Shown here in pieces: positions 56,965 to 64,000 of a DNA stretch of 64,000 nucleotides (its first letter is position 1; each line of letters starts with the position of its first letter). The stretch covers positions 496,001 to 560,000 of the forward strand of contig NZ_BPMV01000001.1 in the NCBI RefSeq assembly GCF_019656655.1, read 5' to 3'. The notes below the pieces were generated by a model that searched no databases, had not been told where the DNA came from, and worked only from the letters and a program-made list of their open reading frames with translations. The position numbers and the translations under genes are program-made. The DNA comes from Tsukamurella sp. TY48. GTDB lineage: Bacteria; Actinomycetota; Actinomycetes; Mycobacteriales; Mycobacteriaceae.

Positions 56965-56998
56965 CAAAAAACCCCCGTCAGCGGTAGCTGAGCGAGGG
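56965..56998 (-). terminator. ilvB attenuator (intrinsic terminator)
   Basis: On the minus strand CCCTCGCTCAGC and GCTGACGGGGG form a stem with one bulge and a 4-nt loop, followed by TTTTTTG. It lies 85 nt before the ilvB start and after the leader peptide, so it would stop transcription before the operon unless another structure forms. A competing 9-bp pairing exists between 57000-57008 (next to the terminator) and 57045-57053 (the last codons of the leader peptide). Confidence 0.85.
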
Positions 56999-57036
56999 TG
57001 GCGCGTCGATGCTGGTGTGAAACGGATGTAACCGGT

Positions 57037-57087
57037 TCAGGCGGCGACGCGCCGACCGATTACGAGGAGCTGGTAGCTGTGCTTCAC
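57037..57087 (-). CDS. ilvB leader peptide (16 residues, contains Leu-Leu-Val-Ile)
   Basis: GTG 57087 opens a 16-codon frame, VKHSYQLLVIGRRVAA, ending at TGA 57039-57037. Codons 7-10 are Leu-Leu-Val-Ile, all three branched-chain amino acids in a row, directly before an intrinsic terminator and the ilvB gene. This is the classic layout of transcription attenuation, known for ilvBNC of Corynebacterium. There is no well-placed ribosome site; instead TACTTT lies 7 nt before the GTG, so the message probably starts at this codon. Confidence 0.82.
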   Translation of the reverse strand: MKHSYQLLVIGRRVAA

Positions 57088-57094
57088 AACAGTG

Positions 57095-57124
57095 AAAGTA
57101 GGCCTCCACGTGCGCCTGAGTCAA
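57095..57124 (-). promoter_or_regulatory. ilvBNC promoter
   Basis: TTGACT (57124-57119), an 18-nt spacer and TACTTT (57100-57095). The predicted start coincides with the GTG of the leader peptide at 57087. The remaining 60 bp up to the divergent PH-domain gene contain no other clear element. Confidence 0.78.
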
Positions 57125-57185
57125 ACCGGCGAGTCAGTGCGTCTCACATTCTGGGATGTTGCTGCCGCATGCGACAATGCATGTT

Positions 57186-57689
57186 ATGAGCGACAGCCCC
57201 GCCACCAAGGACTCGACCCGCATCGTGACCACCGATCACACCTCGGACACCGAGGTGCCGATCAACGCGGGCGATCGTGTGGTCTTCAAGCACCCCGGCA
57301 TCGCCCTGCTCGGCGTCGCACTGTTCGCGGTGTGCCTGGCGCCCATCGTCGGACCGTGGACCGTGGGCCGCGCGATGGACGGGGGCGCGGCGAGCGTGGG
57401 CCTGCAGGTCCTGGGCTGGCTACTGCTGCTGCTTCCGATCCTGGCCGCGCTCTGGATCCTGCGCGTACGCACCGTGATCGGCCCCAGCGGGATCCGCTCG
57501 GTGCGCGTCACGAGCAGCGACTCCATCGACTGGGACGACCTGTCGGGGATTAGACTGGGGAACAACGGTGCGGTCTACGCAGTCCGCACCGACGGCTCCG
57601 AGGTGCGCCTACCCGCCGTGACCCTGAGCCAGCTCCCCCGCGTCGCAACCGCCTCCGGGGGACGCATTCCGGACATCACCGGGGAATAA
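57186..57689 (+). CDS. PH-domain membrane protein (Cfp6-like)
   Basis: A 167-residue protein with two hydrophobic helices (about 38-56 and 74-93) and a bacterial PH-like domain after them (IGPSGIRSVRV-IDWDDLSGI-VRTDGSEVRLPAVT). The gene beside ilvB1 in M. tuberculosis is cfp6 (Rv3004, from memory), a low-molecular-weight T-cell antigen with the same layout. Function unknown. ATG 57186 has GACAAT 8 nt upstream, possibly a -10 box. Confidence 0.83.
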   Translation: MSDSPATKDSTRIVTTDHTSDTEVPINAGDRVVFKHPGIALLGVALFAVCLAPIVGPWTVGRAMDGGAASVGLQVLGWLLLLLPILAALWILRVRTVIGPSGIRSVRVTSSDSIDWDDLSGIRLGNNGAVYAVRTDGSEVRLPAVTLSQLPRVATASGGRIPDITGE

Positions 57690-57767
57690 ATCACCCTCGC
57701 GCAGGCTCATTCCTGTAGAGGGAATCCGTTTCTCAGCCACTAGTTCAAGATCCGAGGCTCACGTCCA

Positions 57768-59609
57768 ATGCCACCGCTCCGCTCACGCACCACCACCGTC
57801 GGCCGCAACGCCGCGGGCGCTCGCTCGCTCTGGCGCGCCACCGGCCTCACCGACAGCGACTTCGGCAAGCCCATCGTGGCGATCGCCAACTCGTACACCC
57901 AGTTCGTCCCCGGTCACGTGCACCTCAAGGACATGGGCGAGATCGTCGCCGAATCGGTCCGCGCCGCCGGCGGCGTGGCCCGCGAGTTCCACACCATCGC
58001 CGTCGACGACGGCATCGCCATGGGCCACGGCGGCATGCTCTACAGCCTGCCCAGCCGCGAGATCATCGCCGACTCCGTGGAGTACATGGCGAACGCCCAC
58101 ACGGCCGACGCGCTGGTGTGCATCTCCAACTGCGACAAGATCACCCCGGGCATGCTCAACGCCGCGATGCGGCTGAACATCCCCACCGTCTTCGTCTCCG
58201 GCGGGCCGATGGAGGCCGGCAAGGCCGTGATCGTCGACGGGATCGCCAAGGCGCCCACCGACCTCATCACCGCCATCTCGGCGTCCGCGAACGACGCGAT
58301 CGACGAGGAAGGGCTCAGCGAGGTCGAGCGGTCCGCCTGCCCCACCTGCGGTTCCTGCTCGGGCATGTTCACCGCGAACTCGATGAACTGCCTCACCGAG
58401 GCCCTCGGCCTGGCCCTGCCGGGCAACGGCTCCACACTCGCCACCCACGCCGCGCGCCGCGCCCTGTTCGAGCGCGCGGGCACCGTGGTGGTCGAGGCCG
58501 CCACGCGCTACTACCGCGACGGCGACGAGTCGGTGCTCCCCCGCAACGTCGCCACCCCGGCCGCCTTCCGCAACGCGATGGCGCTGGACGTGGCGATGGG
58601 CGGTTCCACCAACACCGTGCTGCACACGCTGGCCGCCGCGCAGGAGGGCGAGGTCGACTTCGACCTGGAGACCATCGACGCGATCAGCCGCAAGGTGCCC
58701 TGCCTGTCCAAGGTGTCGCCGAACAGCGACTACCACATGGAAGACGTGCACCGGGCCGGCGGAATCCCCGCCATCCTGGGCGAGCTGCGCCGCGGCGGCC
58801 TGCTGGAGACCGACGTGCACACCGTGCACGAGCAGTCCTTCGACAAGTGGCTCGACGACTGGGACATCCGCTCCGGCAAGGCCACCGACGAGGCGCTCGA
58901 GTTGTTCCACGCGGCACCCGGCGGAGTGCGCACCACCGAGCCCTTCTCCACCAAGAACCAGTGGGAGAGCCTCGACACCGATCAGGCGGGCGGCTGCATC
59001 CGCGACATCGAGCACGCCTACACCGTGGAGGGCGGGCTGTGCGTGCTGCGCGGCAACATCGCCGTGGACGGCGCGATCCTCAAGACCGCGGGCATCGACG
59101 AGGACCTGTTCACCTTCGAGGGCCCGGCCGTGGTGGTCGAGTCGCAGGAGGAGGCGGTCTCGAAGATTCTGGGCAAGCAGATCACGCCGGGCGACGTGAT
59201 CGTGGTGCGGTACGAGGGCCCCAAGGGCGGCCCCGGCATGCAGGAGATGCTGCACCCCACGTCCTTCCTCAAGGGCCGGGGACTGGGCAAGGTGTGCGCG
59301 CTGATCACCGACGGCCGCTTCTCCGGCGGCACATCGGGCCTGTCGATCGGGCACATCTCCCCCGAGGCCGCGGCCGGGGGCGTGATCGGCCTGGTCGAGG
59401 ACGGCGACCGGATCCGCATCGACGTGCACACCCGCGCCCTCGAGGTGCTGGTGGACGACGACGAGCTGGAGCGGCGCCGCGCCAAGATGGAGGCCTCGGA
59501 ACGCCCGTGGCAGCCGAAGGACCGGCAGCGCACCGTGACCACCGCGCTGCGCGCCTACGCCGCCCTGGCCACCTCGGCCGACAAGGGTGCGGTGCGGCAC
59601 GTGCCGTGA
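57768..59609 (+). CDS. ilvD: Dihydroxy-acid dehydratase
   Basis: IlvD dehydrates the dihydroxy acids made by IlvC to the 2-keto acids of valine and isoleucine. The 613-residue protein has the iron-sulfur cysteines in [11 protein letters not shown] and [11 protein letters not shown], and the C-terminal metal/substrate motif [22 protein letters not shown]. Its length fits the long E. coli-like type. In M. tuberculosis ilvD lies elsewhere, so its placement next to ilvBNC is a local difference. A strong terminator follows 12 nt after the stop. Confidence 0.97.
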   Translation: MPPLRSRTTTVGRNAAGARSLWRATGLTDSDFGKPIVAIANSYTQFVPGHVHLKDMGEIVAESVRAAGGVAREFHTIAVDDGIAMGHGGMLYSLPSREIIADSVEYMANAHTADALVCISNCDKITPGMLNAAMRLNIPTVFVSGGPMEAGKAVIVDGIAKAPTDLITAISASANDAIDEEGLSEVERSACPTCGSCSGMFTANSMNCLTEALGLALPGNGSTLATHAARRALFERAGTVVVEAATRYYRDGDESVLPRNVATPAAFRNAMALDVAMGGSTNTVLHTLAAAQEGEVDFDLETIDAISRKVPCLSKVSPNSDYHMEDVHRAGGIPAILGELRRGGLLETDVHTVHEQSFDKWLDDWDIRSGKATDEALELFHAAPGGVRTTEPFSTKNQWESLDTDQAGGCIRDIEHAYTVEGGLCVLRGNIAVDGAILKTAGIDEDLFTFEGPAVVVESQEEAVSKILGKQITPGDVIVVRYEGPKGGPGMQEMLHPTSFLKGRGLGKVCALITDGRFSGGTSGLSIGHISPEAAAGGVIGLVEDGDRIRIDVHTRALEVLVDDDELERRRAKMEASERPWQPKDRQRTVTTALRAYAALATSADKGAVRHVP

Positions 59610-59621
59610 CCCGATAGTCGA

Positions 59622-59655
59622 AAGAAGCCCCGGTCCTCGTGGACCGGGGCTTCTT
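59622..59655. terminator. Bidirectional terminator between ilvD and the DoxX gene
   Basis: A perfect 15-bp stem (59622-59636 with 59641-59655) and a TCGT loop, with A-rich and T-rich ends on both strands. It lies between convergent genes and can serve both. Confidence 0.9.
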
Positions 59656-59667
59656 CGTTGCGTGGGG

Positions 59668-60792
59668 TCAGCGCTTGACCAGTGGGTTGGCGCCGTTGAG
59701 CAGGATCCACACCGTGACGGCCGCGGCGATCGCGATGATCAGCCACACCACCGACCCGATGTAGGGGCGGCGCGCCCAGCCGCGGTTGAAGTCGAGCGAG
59801 AGCTTGCCCGGCCCGGTGAGCAGGATCGCGACCGAGGCGAACATGAGCAGCAGCTCGTACTCCACGCCCTTCGGGGCGAAGAAGACGATGCCCTGTCCCA
59901 GGGTGGTGAGCTTGAACAGCGTGGCCGAGAGCATGACGCCCACGGCGCCGGCGGCGGCGATCGGCGTGAGCAGGCCGAGCACCAGCATGGCGCCGCCACC
60001 CAGTTCGACCACGCCGGTGGCGACGGCGATCACCTTGGTGAACCGTTCGAAGCCGAGCGACGGGTCGGGGCTGTTCTGCAGGTACTTCGCGAAGCCGTCG
60101 ATGTCCGGGCCGCCCCAGATGCCGAACAGCTTCTGCGCGCCGTGCGCCGCGAGGATCACGCCGACGGCCACCCGCAGCACGAGCAGGCCGAGGTCGGTGG
60201 TGCCGCGCTTGGCGGCCTGCTTGGCCGCCCGCAGCTCCTCGCTCTCGTCGCCCACGGGCTTGCCGAAGCGGCGGCCGCGCGGCGGCTCGATGACATCGGT
60301 GGCGGCGGCCTCGACCGGGACGCCCTCGGCCTCGGCTCGCGCCTGCGCCGCGCGCTCGCGGCCGGCGCGGCGGTTGTACCGCTTGCCGAACTCGTCGCGC
60401 TCCTCACTGGACAGCGCGGCGCCGTCGGCCGGCGTCGTGCCGCTGGTGGAGATGGCCTCGGTGGCGGCGTTCGCCGCCGCGATGGCCGCGGCGAGGTCGC
60501 TCGTGTCCGGCACCGCGGGGGTGTCCCCGGCGGGCGGGGTCACGGCGGCGGGTGGGGTCACGGCGGCGGCCGCAGTCGGCGGCGCGCTGTCGTCCCCGGC
60601 GGCCGTCGGCTCGTCGCGGTACCGCGGCAGCACCGGGCCGATGCCGGTATCCGAATCGTCGTGGGGGTCGAGCACGAACCCACCGGTCGGGTGTCGCTCA
60701 CCGAACCGCGGCAGATCGCCGGTGGACGAGGTGTCCAACGGGGCCTGCGGGGCGTCGGTCGACTCTTTCTCGGTTCCGTCCTTGTCGCTCAC
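59668..60792 (-). CDS. DoxX-family membrane protein with long disordered N-terminus
   Basis: A 374-residue protein. Residues 1-200 are acidic and Pro/Ala-rich, with no predicted fold, and end in a charged coiled-coil-like stretch. Residues 200-335 are a DoxX unit with four helices (LGLLVLRVAVGVILAAHGAQKLFG, VATGVVELGGGAMLVLGLL, ...), and a fifth helix lies at 345-366. It corresponds to Rv3005c (from memory), which in mycobacteria forms a membrane complex with superoxide dismutase and a thiosulfate sulfurtransferase. TACGCT lies 7 nt before GTG 60792. Confidence 0.87.
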   Translation of the reverse strand: MSDKDGTEKESTDAPQAPLDTSSTGDLPRFGERHPTGGFVLDPHDDSDTGIGPVLPRYRDEPTAAGDDSAPPTAAAAVTPPAAVTPPAGDTPAVPDTSDLAAAIAAANAATEAISTSGTTPADGAALSSEERDEFGKRYNRRAGRERAAQARAEAEGVPVEAAATDVIEPPRGRRFGKPVGDESEELRAAKQAAKRGTTDLGLLVLRVAVGVILAAHGAQKLFGIWGGPDIDGFAKYLQNSPDPSLGFERFTKVIAVATGVVELGGGAMLVLGLLTPIAAAGAVGVMLSATLFKLTTLGQGIVFFAPKGVEYELLLMFASVAILLTGPGKLSLDFNRGWARRPYIGSVVWLIIAIAAAVTVWILLNGANPLVKR

Positions 60793-60868
60793 GTCACCCA
60801 GCGTAGAGTGCGCGGGCCGTCCGAGCCGGGAGCGAACCGCGCTCACCCCCGATCGGTAGGGTGGCGGC

Positions 60869-61984
60869 ATGAGTGAGGGGTCCCGGGCGGCGCGCGCCAC
60901 GCTGGCCGCGTCGGTCGCCGCGGTGCTGCTGGTCTCGGCGTGCGCCGATTTCAGCGGGAGCGAGTCGGCGCCGTTCACCGGCCTGCCCACCGGCGGCGCC
61001 CAGACGACCACACCGCAGGCGCTCCCCACGAGCCGGCCACCGAAGCCGCCCGGCCCGTGCATCGATCAGGACCCGCTGGTGCTGGCCACCTGCCTCACCG
61101 ATCCCACCGCGGTGATCCCCACGGACGAGCTGGAGAACGGGTACGTCGCCGAGCGGGGCGGGGCGGTCCAGTACACGACCACCGACATGCCCAACCGCGA
61201 GGTCCTGCGGATCGGCGTGGACACCGCGGGCGATGGCGGGCTCACCTCGCTCGTCCTCTCGCCCACCTACGCCGAGGACCGCCTGATGTTCGCGTACGTC
61301 AGCACGCCCACCGATAACCGGGTGGTGCGGGTGACGCCGGGCGACGAGCCGAAGGTGATCCTGGCCGGGATCCCCAAGGGCCCCATCGGCAATGCCGGTT
61401 CTCTCCTGTTCGTGGGCCGCGATCTGGTGGTGGCCACCGGCAACGCGGGCGATCCGAACGCCGCGCGCGACCCGCAGTCGCTGGCCGGCAAGGTGCTCCT
61501 GCTCCCCTCGCCGACCCCGGGCACGCCGGTGCCGCCCAAGGTGCTCGCCACCGACGGCGGGGTCCGCGCATCGCTGTGCCGGAATCCGGAGGGCGGCCCG
61601 GTCTTCGTGGCCGACCAGGGCGTCACGCAGGACCGGTTGCGCGTGGTGACGCCGGGCTCCCCCGCCACGGTGGCCTGGTCCTGGCCCGACCGGCCGGGCC
61701 TGGAGGGCTGCGCCGCGGTCGACGGTGGCGTGGTGGTCAGTGAGAGCCGGGCCGGGAAGGTCGAACTGGTGCTGCTGCCGAAGGGCGCCACCGCCGCGGA
61801 TCGCGAACCGATCCCGATGCTCGACCGCAAGCGCTACGGGGTCTTCGGCCGCCTCGCGACGGGACCGAAGGGACTGCCGCAGGGGCTCACGACCAACAAG
61901 GTCACCGGACCGGTCGCGCCGACGGACGACCGGATCGTGCTGCTCCCGCTCCCCGGTGGCGATGCCACCGGCGGCGAGGACTGA
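60869..61984 (+). CDS. lppZ: LppZ-like lipoprotein, glucose/sorbosone dehydrogenase-like beta-propeller
   Basis: A 371-residue exported lipoprotein. The signal peptide ends in the lipobox LVSAC with Cys25 as the lipidation site, followed by a Thr/Pro-rich linker. The rest looks like a PQQ-type soluble glucose/sorbosone dehydrogenase propeller (LRIGVDTAGDGGLTSLVLSPTYAEDRLMFAYV, GKVLLLPSP, FVADQGV), but no catalytic role is evident. Position between the DoxX gene and gatB matches lppZ of mycobacteria. TAGGGT (60857-60862) lies 6 nt before the ATG. Confidence 0.85.
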   Translation: MSEGSRAARATLAASVAAVLLVSACADFSGSESAPFTGLPTGGAQTTTPQALPTSRPPKPPGPCIDQDPLVLATCLTDPTAVIPTDELENGYVAERGGAVQYTTTDMPNREVLRIGVDTAGDGGLTSLVLSPTYAEDRLMFAYVSTPTDNRVVRVTPGDEPKVILAGIPKGPIGNAGSLLFVGRDLVVATGNAGDPNAARDPQSLAGKVLLLPSPTPGTPVPPKVLATDGGVRASLCRNPEGGPVFVADQGVTQDRLRVVTPGSPATVAWSWPDRPGLEGCAAVDGGVVVSESRAGKVELVLLPKGATAADREPIPMLDRKRYGVFGRLATGPKGLPQGLTTNKVTGPVAPTDDRIVLLPLPGGDATGGED

Positions 61985-61988
61985 CGGG

Positions 61989-63500
61989 CTACTCGCAGGC
62001 GGCGAGCACCAGCTCGCGGACTCGGGCCGCATCGGCCTGGCCGCGGGTGGCCTTCATGACATCGCCCACGATCTTGCCGGCGGCAGCCACCTTGCCGGAC
62101 TTGATCTTGTCCACGATGTCGGGGTTGGCGGCGAGCGCCTCGTCGACGGCCTTCTGCAGCGCACCGTCGTCGCGGACCACCTCGAGGCCACGGGCGGCGA
62201 CCACCTCGTCGGGCTCGCCCTCACCGTCGAGCACGCCCACGATCACCTGCTGCGCCAGCTTGCTGGTGAGCTTGCCCTCCTCGACGAGGGCGATCACGCG
62301 GGCCACCTGGGCGGGCGAGATGGCCAGCGCCTCGAGCTCGACCTCACGCGTATTGGCCTGCTGCGGCAGGAAGCTGCCCCACCACGAGCGCGCCGCATCG
62401 GGGGTGGCGCCCGCGTCGACGGTGGCGATGATCTTGTCGATCGCGCCCAGGTTCACCAGGTCGCGCATCACCTCGTCGGACAGGTTCCAGTCGGCCTGGA
62501 TCCGGGCACGGCGCAGCCAGGGCAGTTCGCCGATGGTGCCGCGCAGCTCCTCGACCAGCTCGGCGGCAGGCGCCACGGGCGCGAGATCCGGGTCCGGGAA
62601 GTAGCGGTAGTCCTCGGCGCTCTCCTTGGGGCGGCCGGGAGTGGTGGTGCCGTCGCCCTCCTGGAAGTGGCGGGTCTCGAGGGTGACCTCGCCGCCGGCG
62701 TCGAGCACCGCGGCCTGGCGGCGCATCTCGTACCGCACGGCGACCTCGACCGACTTGAGCGAGTTGACGTTCTTGGTCTCGGTGCGGGTGCCGAACTCGG
62801 TGGTGCCCTTCGGCTTCAGCGAGACATTGGCGTCGCAGCGCATCGAGCCCTGATCCATGCGGACGTCGGAGACGTCGAGCCCGGCCAGCAGGTCGCGCAG
62901 CGCGGTGACGTAGGCACGCGCGATCTCGGGTGCCCGCTCCCCCGCGCCCTCGATGGGTTTGGTGACGATCTCGACCAGCGGGACGCCGGCGCGGTTGAAG
63001 TCGAGCAGGGAGTGCGAGGCGCCGTGGATGCGGCCGGTGGCCGAGCCGATGTGCGTCGACTTACCGGTGTCCTCCTCCATGTGGGCGCGCTCGACCTCGA
63101 CCCGCCAGACGGTGCCGTCCTCGAGCGGGACGTCCACGTAGCCGTCGTGCGCGATCGGGTCGTCGTACTGGCTGATCTGGTAGTTCTTCGGCTGGTCCGG
63201 ATAGAAGTAGTTCTTCCGGGCGAACAGCGACGAGGGCCGGATCGAGCAGTTCAGGGCCAGGCCGATGCGAATCGCCGAGCGCACCGCCTCCTCGTTGACC
63301 ACGGGCAGCGCGCCCGGCATCCCGAGGCACGTGGGGCACACCTGCGTGTTGGGCTCGGCACCGAACTCGGTGCGGCAACCGCAGAACATCTTGGTGGCGG
63401 TGCCGAGCTCGACGTGGACCTCCATGCCCATCACGGGCTCGTAGCGGTCCACCACGTCCGCGTACTCGGGAAGGTCGATCTCGGAAAGCTGGGCACTCAT
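61989..63500 (-). CDS. gatB: Aspartyl/glutamyl-tRNA amidotransferase subunit B
   Basis: GatB is the kinase/tRNA-binding subunit of GatCAB, which turns Glu-tRNA(Gln) into Gln-tRNA(Gln). The 503-residue protein has the N-terminal signature [18 protein letters not shown], the cysteines [32 protein letters not shown], and a C-terminal YqeY-like tail that holds tRNA. gatA and gatC are not in the window. TAGGCT (63513-63508) lies 7 nt before ATG 63500, with GAAGGG also present. Its substrate tRNA-Gln and the charging enzyme GltX are encoded 22-25 kb away in this window. Confidence 0.97.
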   Translation of the reverse strand: MSAQLSEIDLPEYADVVDRYEPVMGMEVHVELGTATKMFCGCRTEFGAEPNTQVCPTCLGMPGALPVVNEEAVRSAIRIGLALNCSIRPSSLFARKNYFYPDQPKNYQISQYDDPIAHDGYVDVPLEDGTVWRVEVERAHMEEDTGKSTHIGSATGRIHGASHSLLDFNRAGVPLVEIVTKPIEGAGERAPEIARAYVTALRDLLAGLDVSDVRMDQGSMRCDANVSLKPKGTTEFGTRTETKNVNSLKSVEVAVRYEMRRQAAVLDAGGEVTLETRHFQEGDGTTTPGRPKESAEDYRYFPDPDLAPVAPAAELVEELRGTIGELPWLRRARIQADWNLSDEVMRDLVNLGAIDKIIATVDAGATPDAARSWWGSFLPQQANTREVELEALAISPAQVARVIALVEEGKLTSKLAQQVIVGVLDGEGEPDEVVAARGLEVVRDDGALQKAVDEALAANPDIVDKIKSGKVAAAGKIVGDVMKATRGQADAARVRELVLAACE

Positions 63501-63525
63501 GCCCTTCAGCCTAATCGTCCGCCGG

Positions 63526-64000
63526 TCATCGCACGGAGACGGCCACCGCGTCCGGGGTCACCGTGATGGTGCCGGTGGTGAAGGCCGTGTCGGTGCCGGT
63601 CAGCGGGCGACCGTCGCGGGAGGTGGCGGTGTACGCCCAGGGCCGGTTGTCGCGGAAGGTCATCGTGCCGTTGCTGACCTCGTCGCTGAGGTCGATCCCG
63701 TCGGCGTTCGGGGCGGTCCAGGTGTAGGAGCCGTCGGCGCCGAAGAAGTCGGACTGCGGGCAGCCCGCCGGCATCCCGTCCTTCGAGGCGGCGCACCCGG
63801 CGTACGTGGCGGCGATCTGCTGCCGGGCGGAGTTCTTGCCGGCCTCGCTGAGCCCGAACGCGATCCGCACGGAGCCGCCGATGGAGAACGCCGAGAGTCC
63901 CTTGACCGAGGCCTGCCCGGTGCCGCCGTCGATGCTGTACTTCGACGACTGCGCCTGCAGGTTCTTGTTCGACGTGCCGAGGTCGAGCGCGCCCGGGAAG
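63526..64000 (-). CDS. Exported-like hypothetical protein, N-terminus beyond the window
   Basis: An open frame of 157 codons runs in from the right edge and ends at 63526, 25 bp upstream of gatB on the same strand. The visible part is rich in Ser, Thr, Gly and Asp, with two or three cysteines ([17 protein letters not shown]) and a beta-rich C-terminus ([16 protein letters not shown]). This suggests an extracytoplasmic domain of a secreted or lipid-anchored protein. The short frame starting at 63870 is only a part of it. No family is recognised. Confidence 0.7.
   Translation of the reverse strand, partial: FPGALDLGTSNKNLQAQSSKYSIDGGTGQASVKGLSAFSIGGSVRIAFGLSEAGKNSARQQIAATYAGCAASKDGMPAGCPQSDFFGADGSYTWTAPNADGIDLSDEVSNGTMTFRDNRPWAYTATSRDGRPLTGTDTAFTTGTITVTPDAVAVSVR

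Overview
This is a chromosomal window from a high-GC actinobacterium of the order Mycobacteriales (Mycobacterium, Gordonia, Rhodococcus, Tsukamurella group). The evidence is GC-rich codon use with many GTG starts, an HU protein with a long PAKK-repeat tail (HupB), an F420-biosynthesis guanylyltransferase next to ppk, a MutT1-type Nudix/phosphatase fusion, and a gene order from recG to gatB that closely follows Rv2973c-Rv3009c of M. tuberculosis as I remember it. I lean towards Tsukamurella but cannot prove the genus. I see no mobile element, phage or CRISPR array. Most of the window is ordinary chromosomal backbone.

Layout. 1-4650 (minus): proA, two tandem SRPBCC proteins, a MoxR ATPase and a truncated VWA protein. 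4707-7093: an exported HNH-type protein, a DJ-1/PfpI protein and an NAD(P)-binding epimerase-like protein. 7094-9817: a divergent promoter region with three copies of a 17-bp operator, then an acetoacetate decarboxylase-like protein and an aldehyde dehydrogenase. 9889-19849: a TetR-linked catabolic operon (metal-binding hydrolase-like protein, AtuA-like protein, two acyl-CoA dehydrogenases, a biotin-dependent acyl-CoA carboxylase pair, an enoyl-CoA hydratase) resembling the fadE13-accD2-accA2-fadE12-echA7 region of mycobacteria. 19850-33422: recG, a DAK2 protein, rpmB, ung, thiL, a DUF3515-like protein, ddl, gpsA, cofC/fbiD, ppk, mutT1 and hupB. 33592-36484: leuCD with a divergent IclR regulator. 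36557-41957: an LLM oxidoreductase, a degenerate pyrophosphatase, tRNA-Gln and two tRNA-Glu behind gltX, a carboxylesterase remnant, a fumarylacetoacetase-like hydrolase and an MFS transporter. 42031-44630: serA-leuB. 44670-53282: an accessory lipid or redox region (PucR regulator, acyl-CoA ligase, DUF3556 membrane protein, FAD oxidoreductase, AurF-like diiron protein, DoxX-like protein, TetR). 53374-59609: ilvBNC behind a leader-peptide attenuator, a PH-domain protein and ilvD. 59668-64000: a DoxX protein, an LppZ-like lipoprotein, gatB and a truncated exported-like protein.

How the genes work together. The window collects most of branched-chain amino-acid synthesis (ilvB, ilvN, ilvC, ilvD, leuB, leuC, leuD). 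Two control layers are visible: an IclR regulator divergent from leuCD, and a leader peptide with consecutive Leu-Leu-Val-Ile codons followed by an intrinsic terminator upstream of ilvB. gltX, tRNA-Gln, tRNA-Glu and gatB together describe the indirect Gln-tRNA(Gln) route. A recurrent signal is a -10 box of the TAnnnT type placed 6-7 nt before the start codon. It occurs at about twenty genes here, implies frequent leaderless transcripts, and helped to choose several starts.
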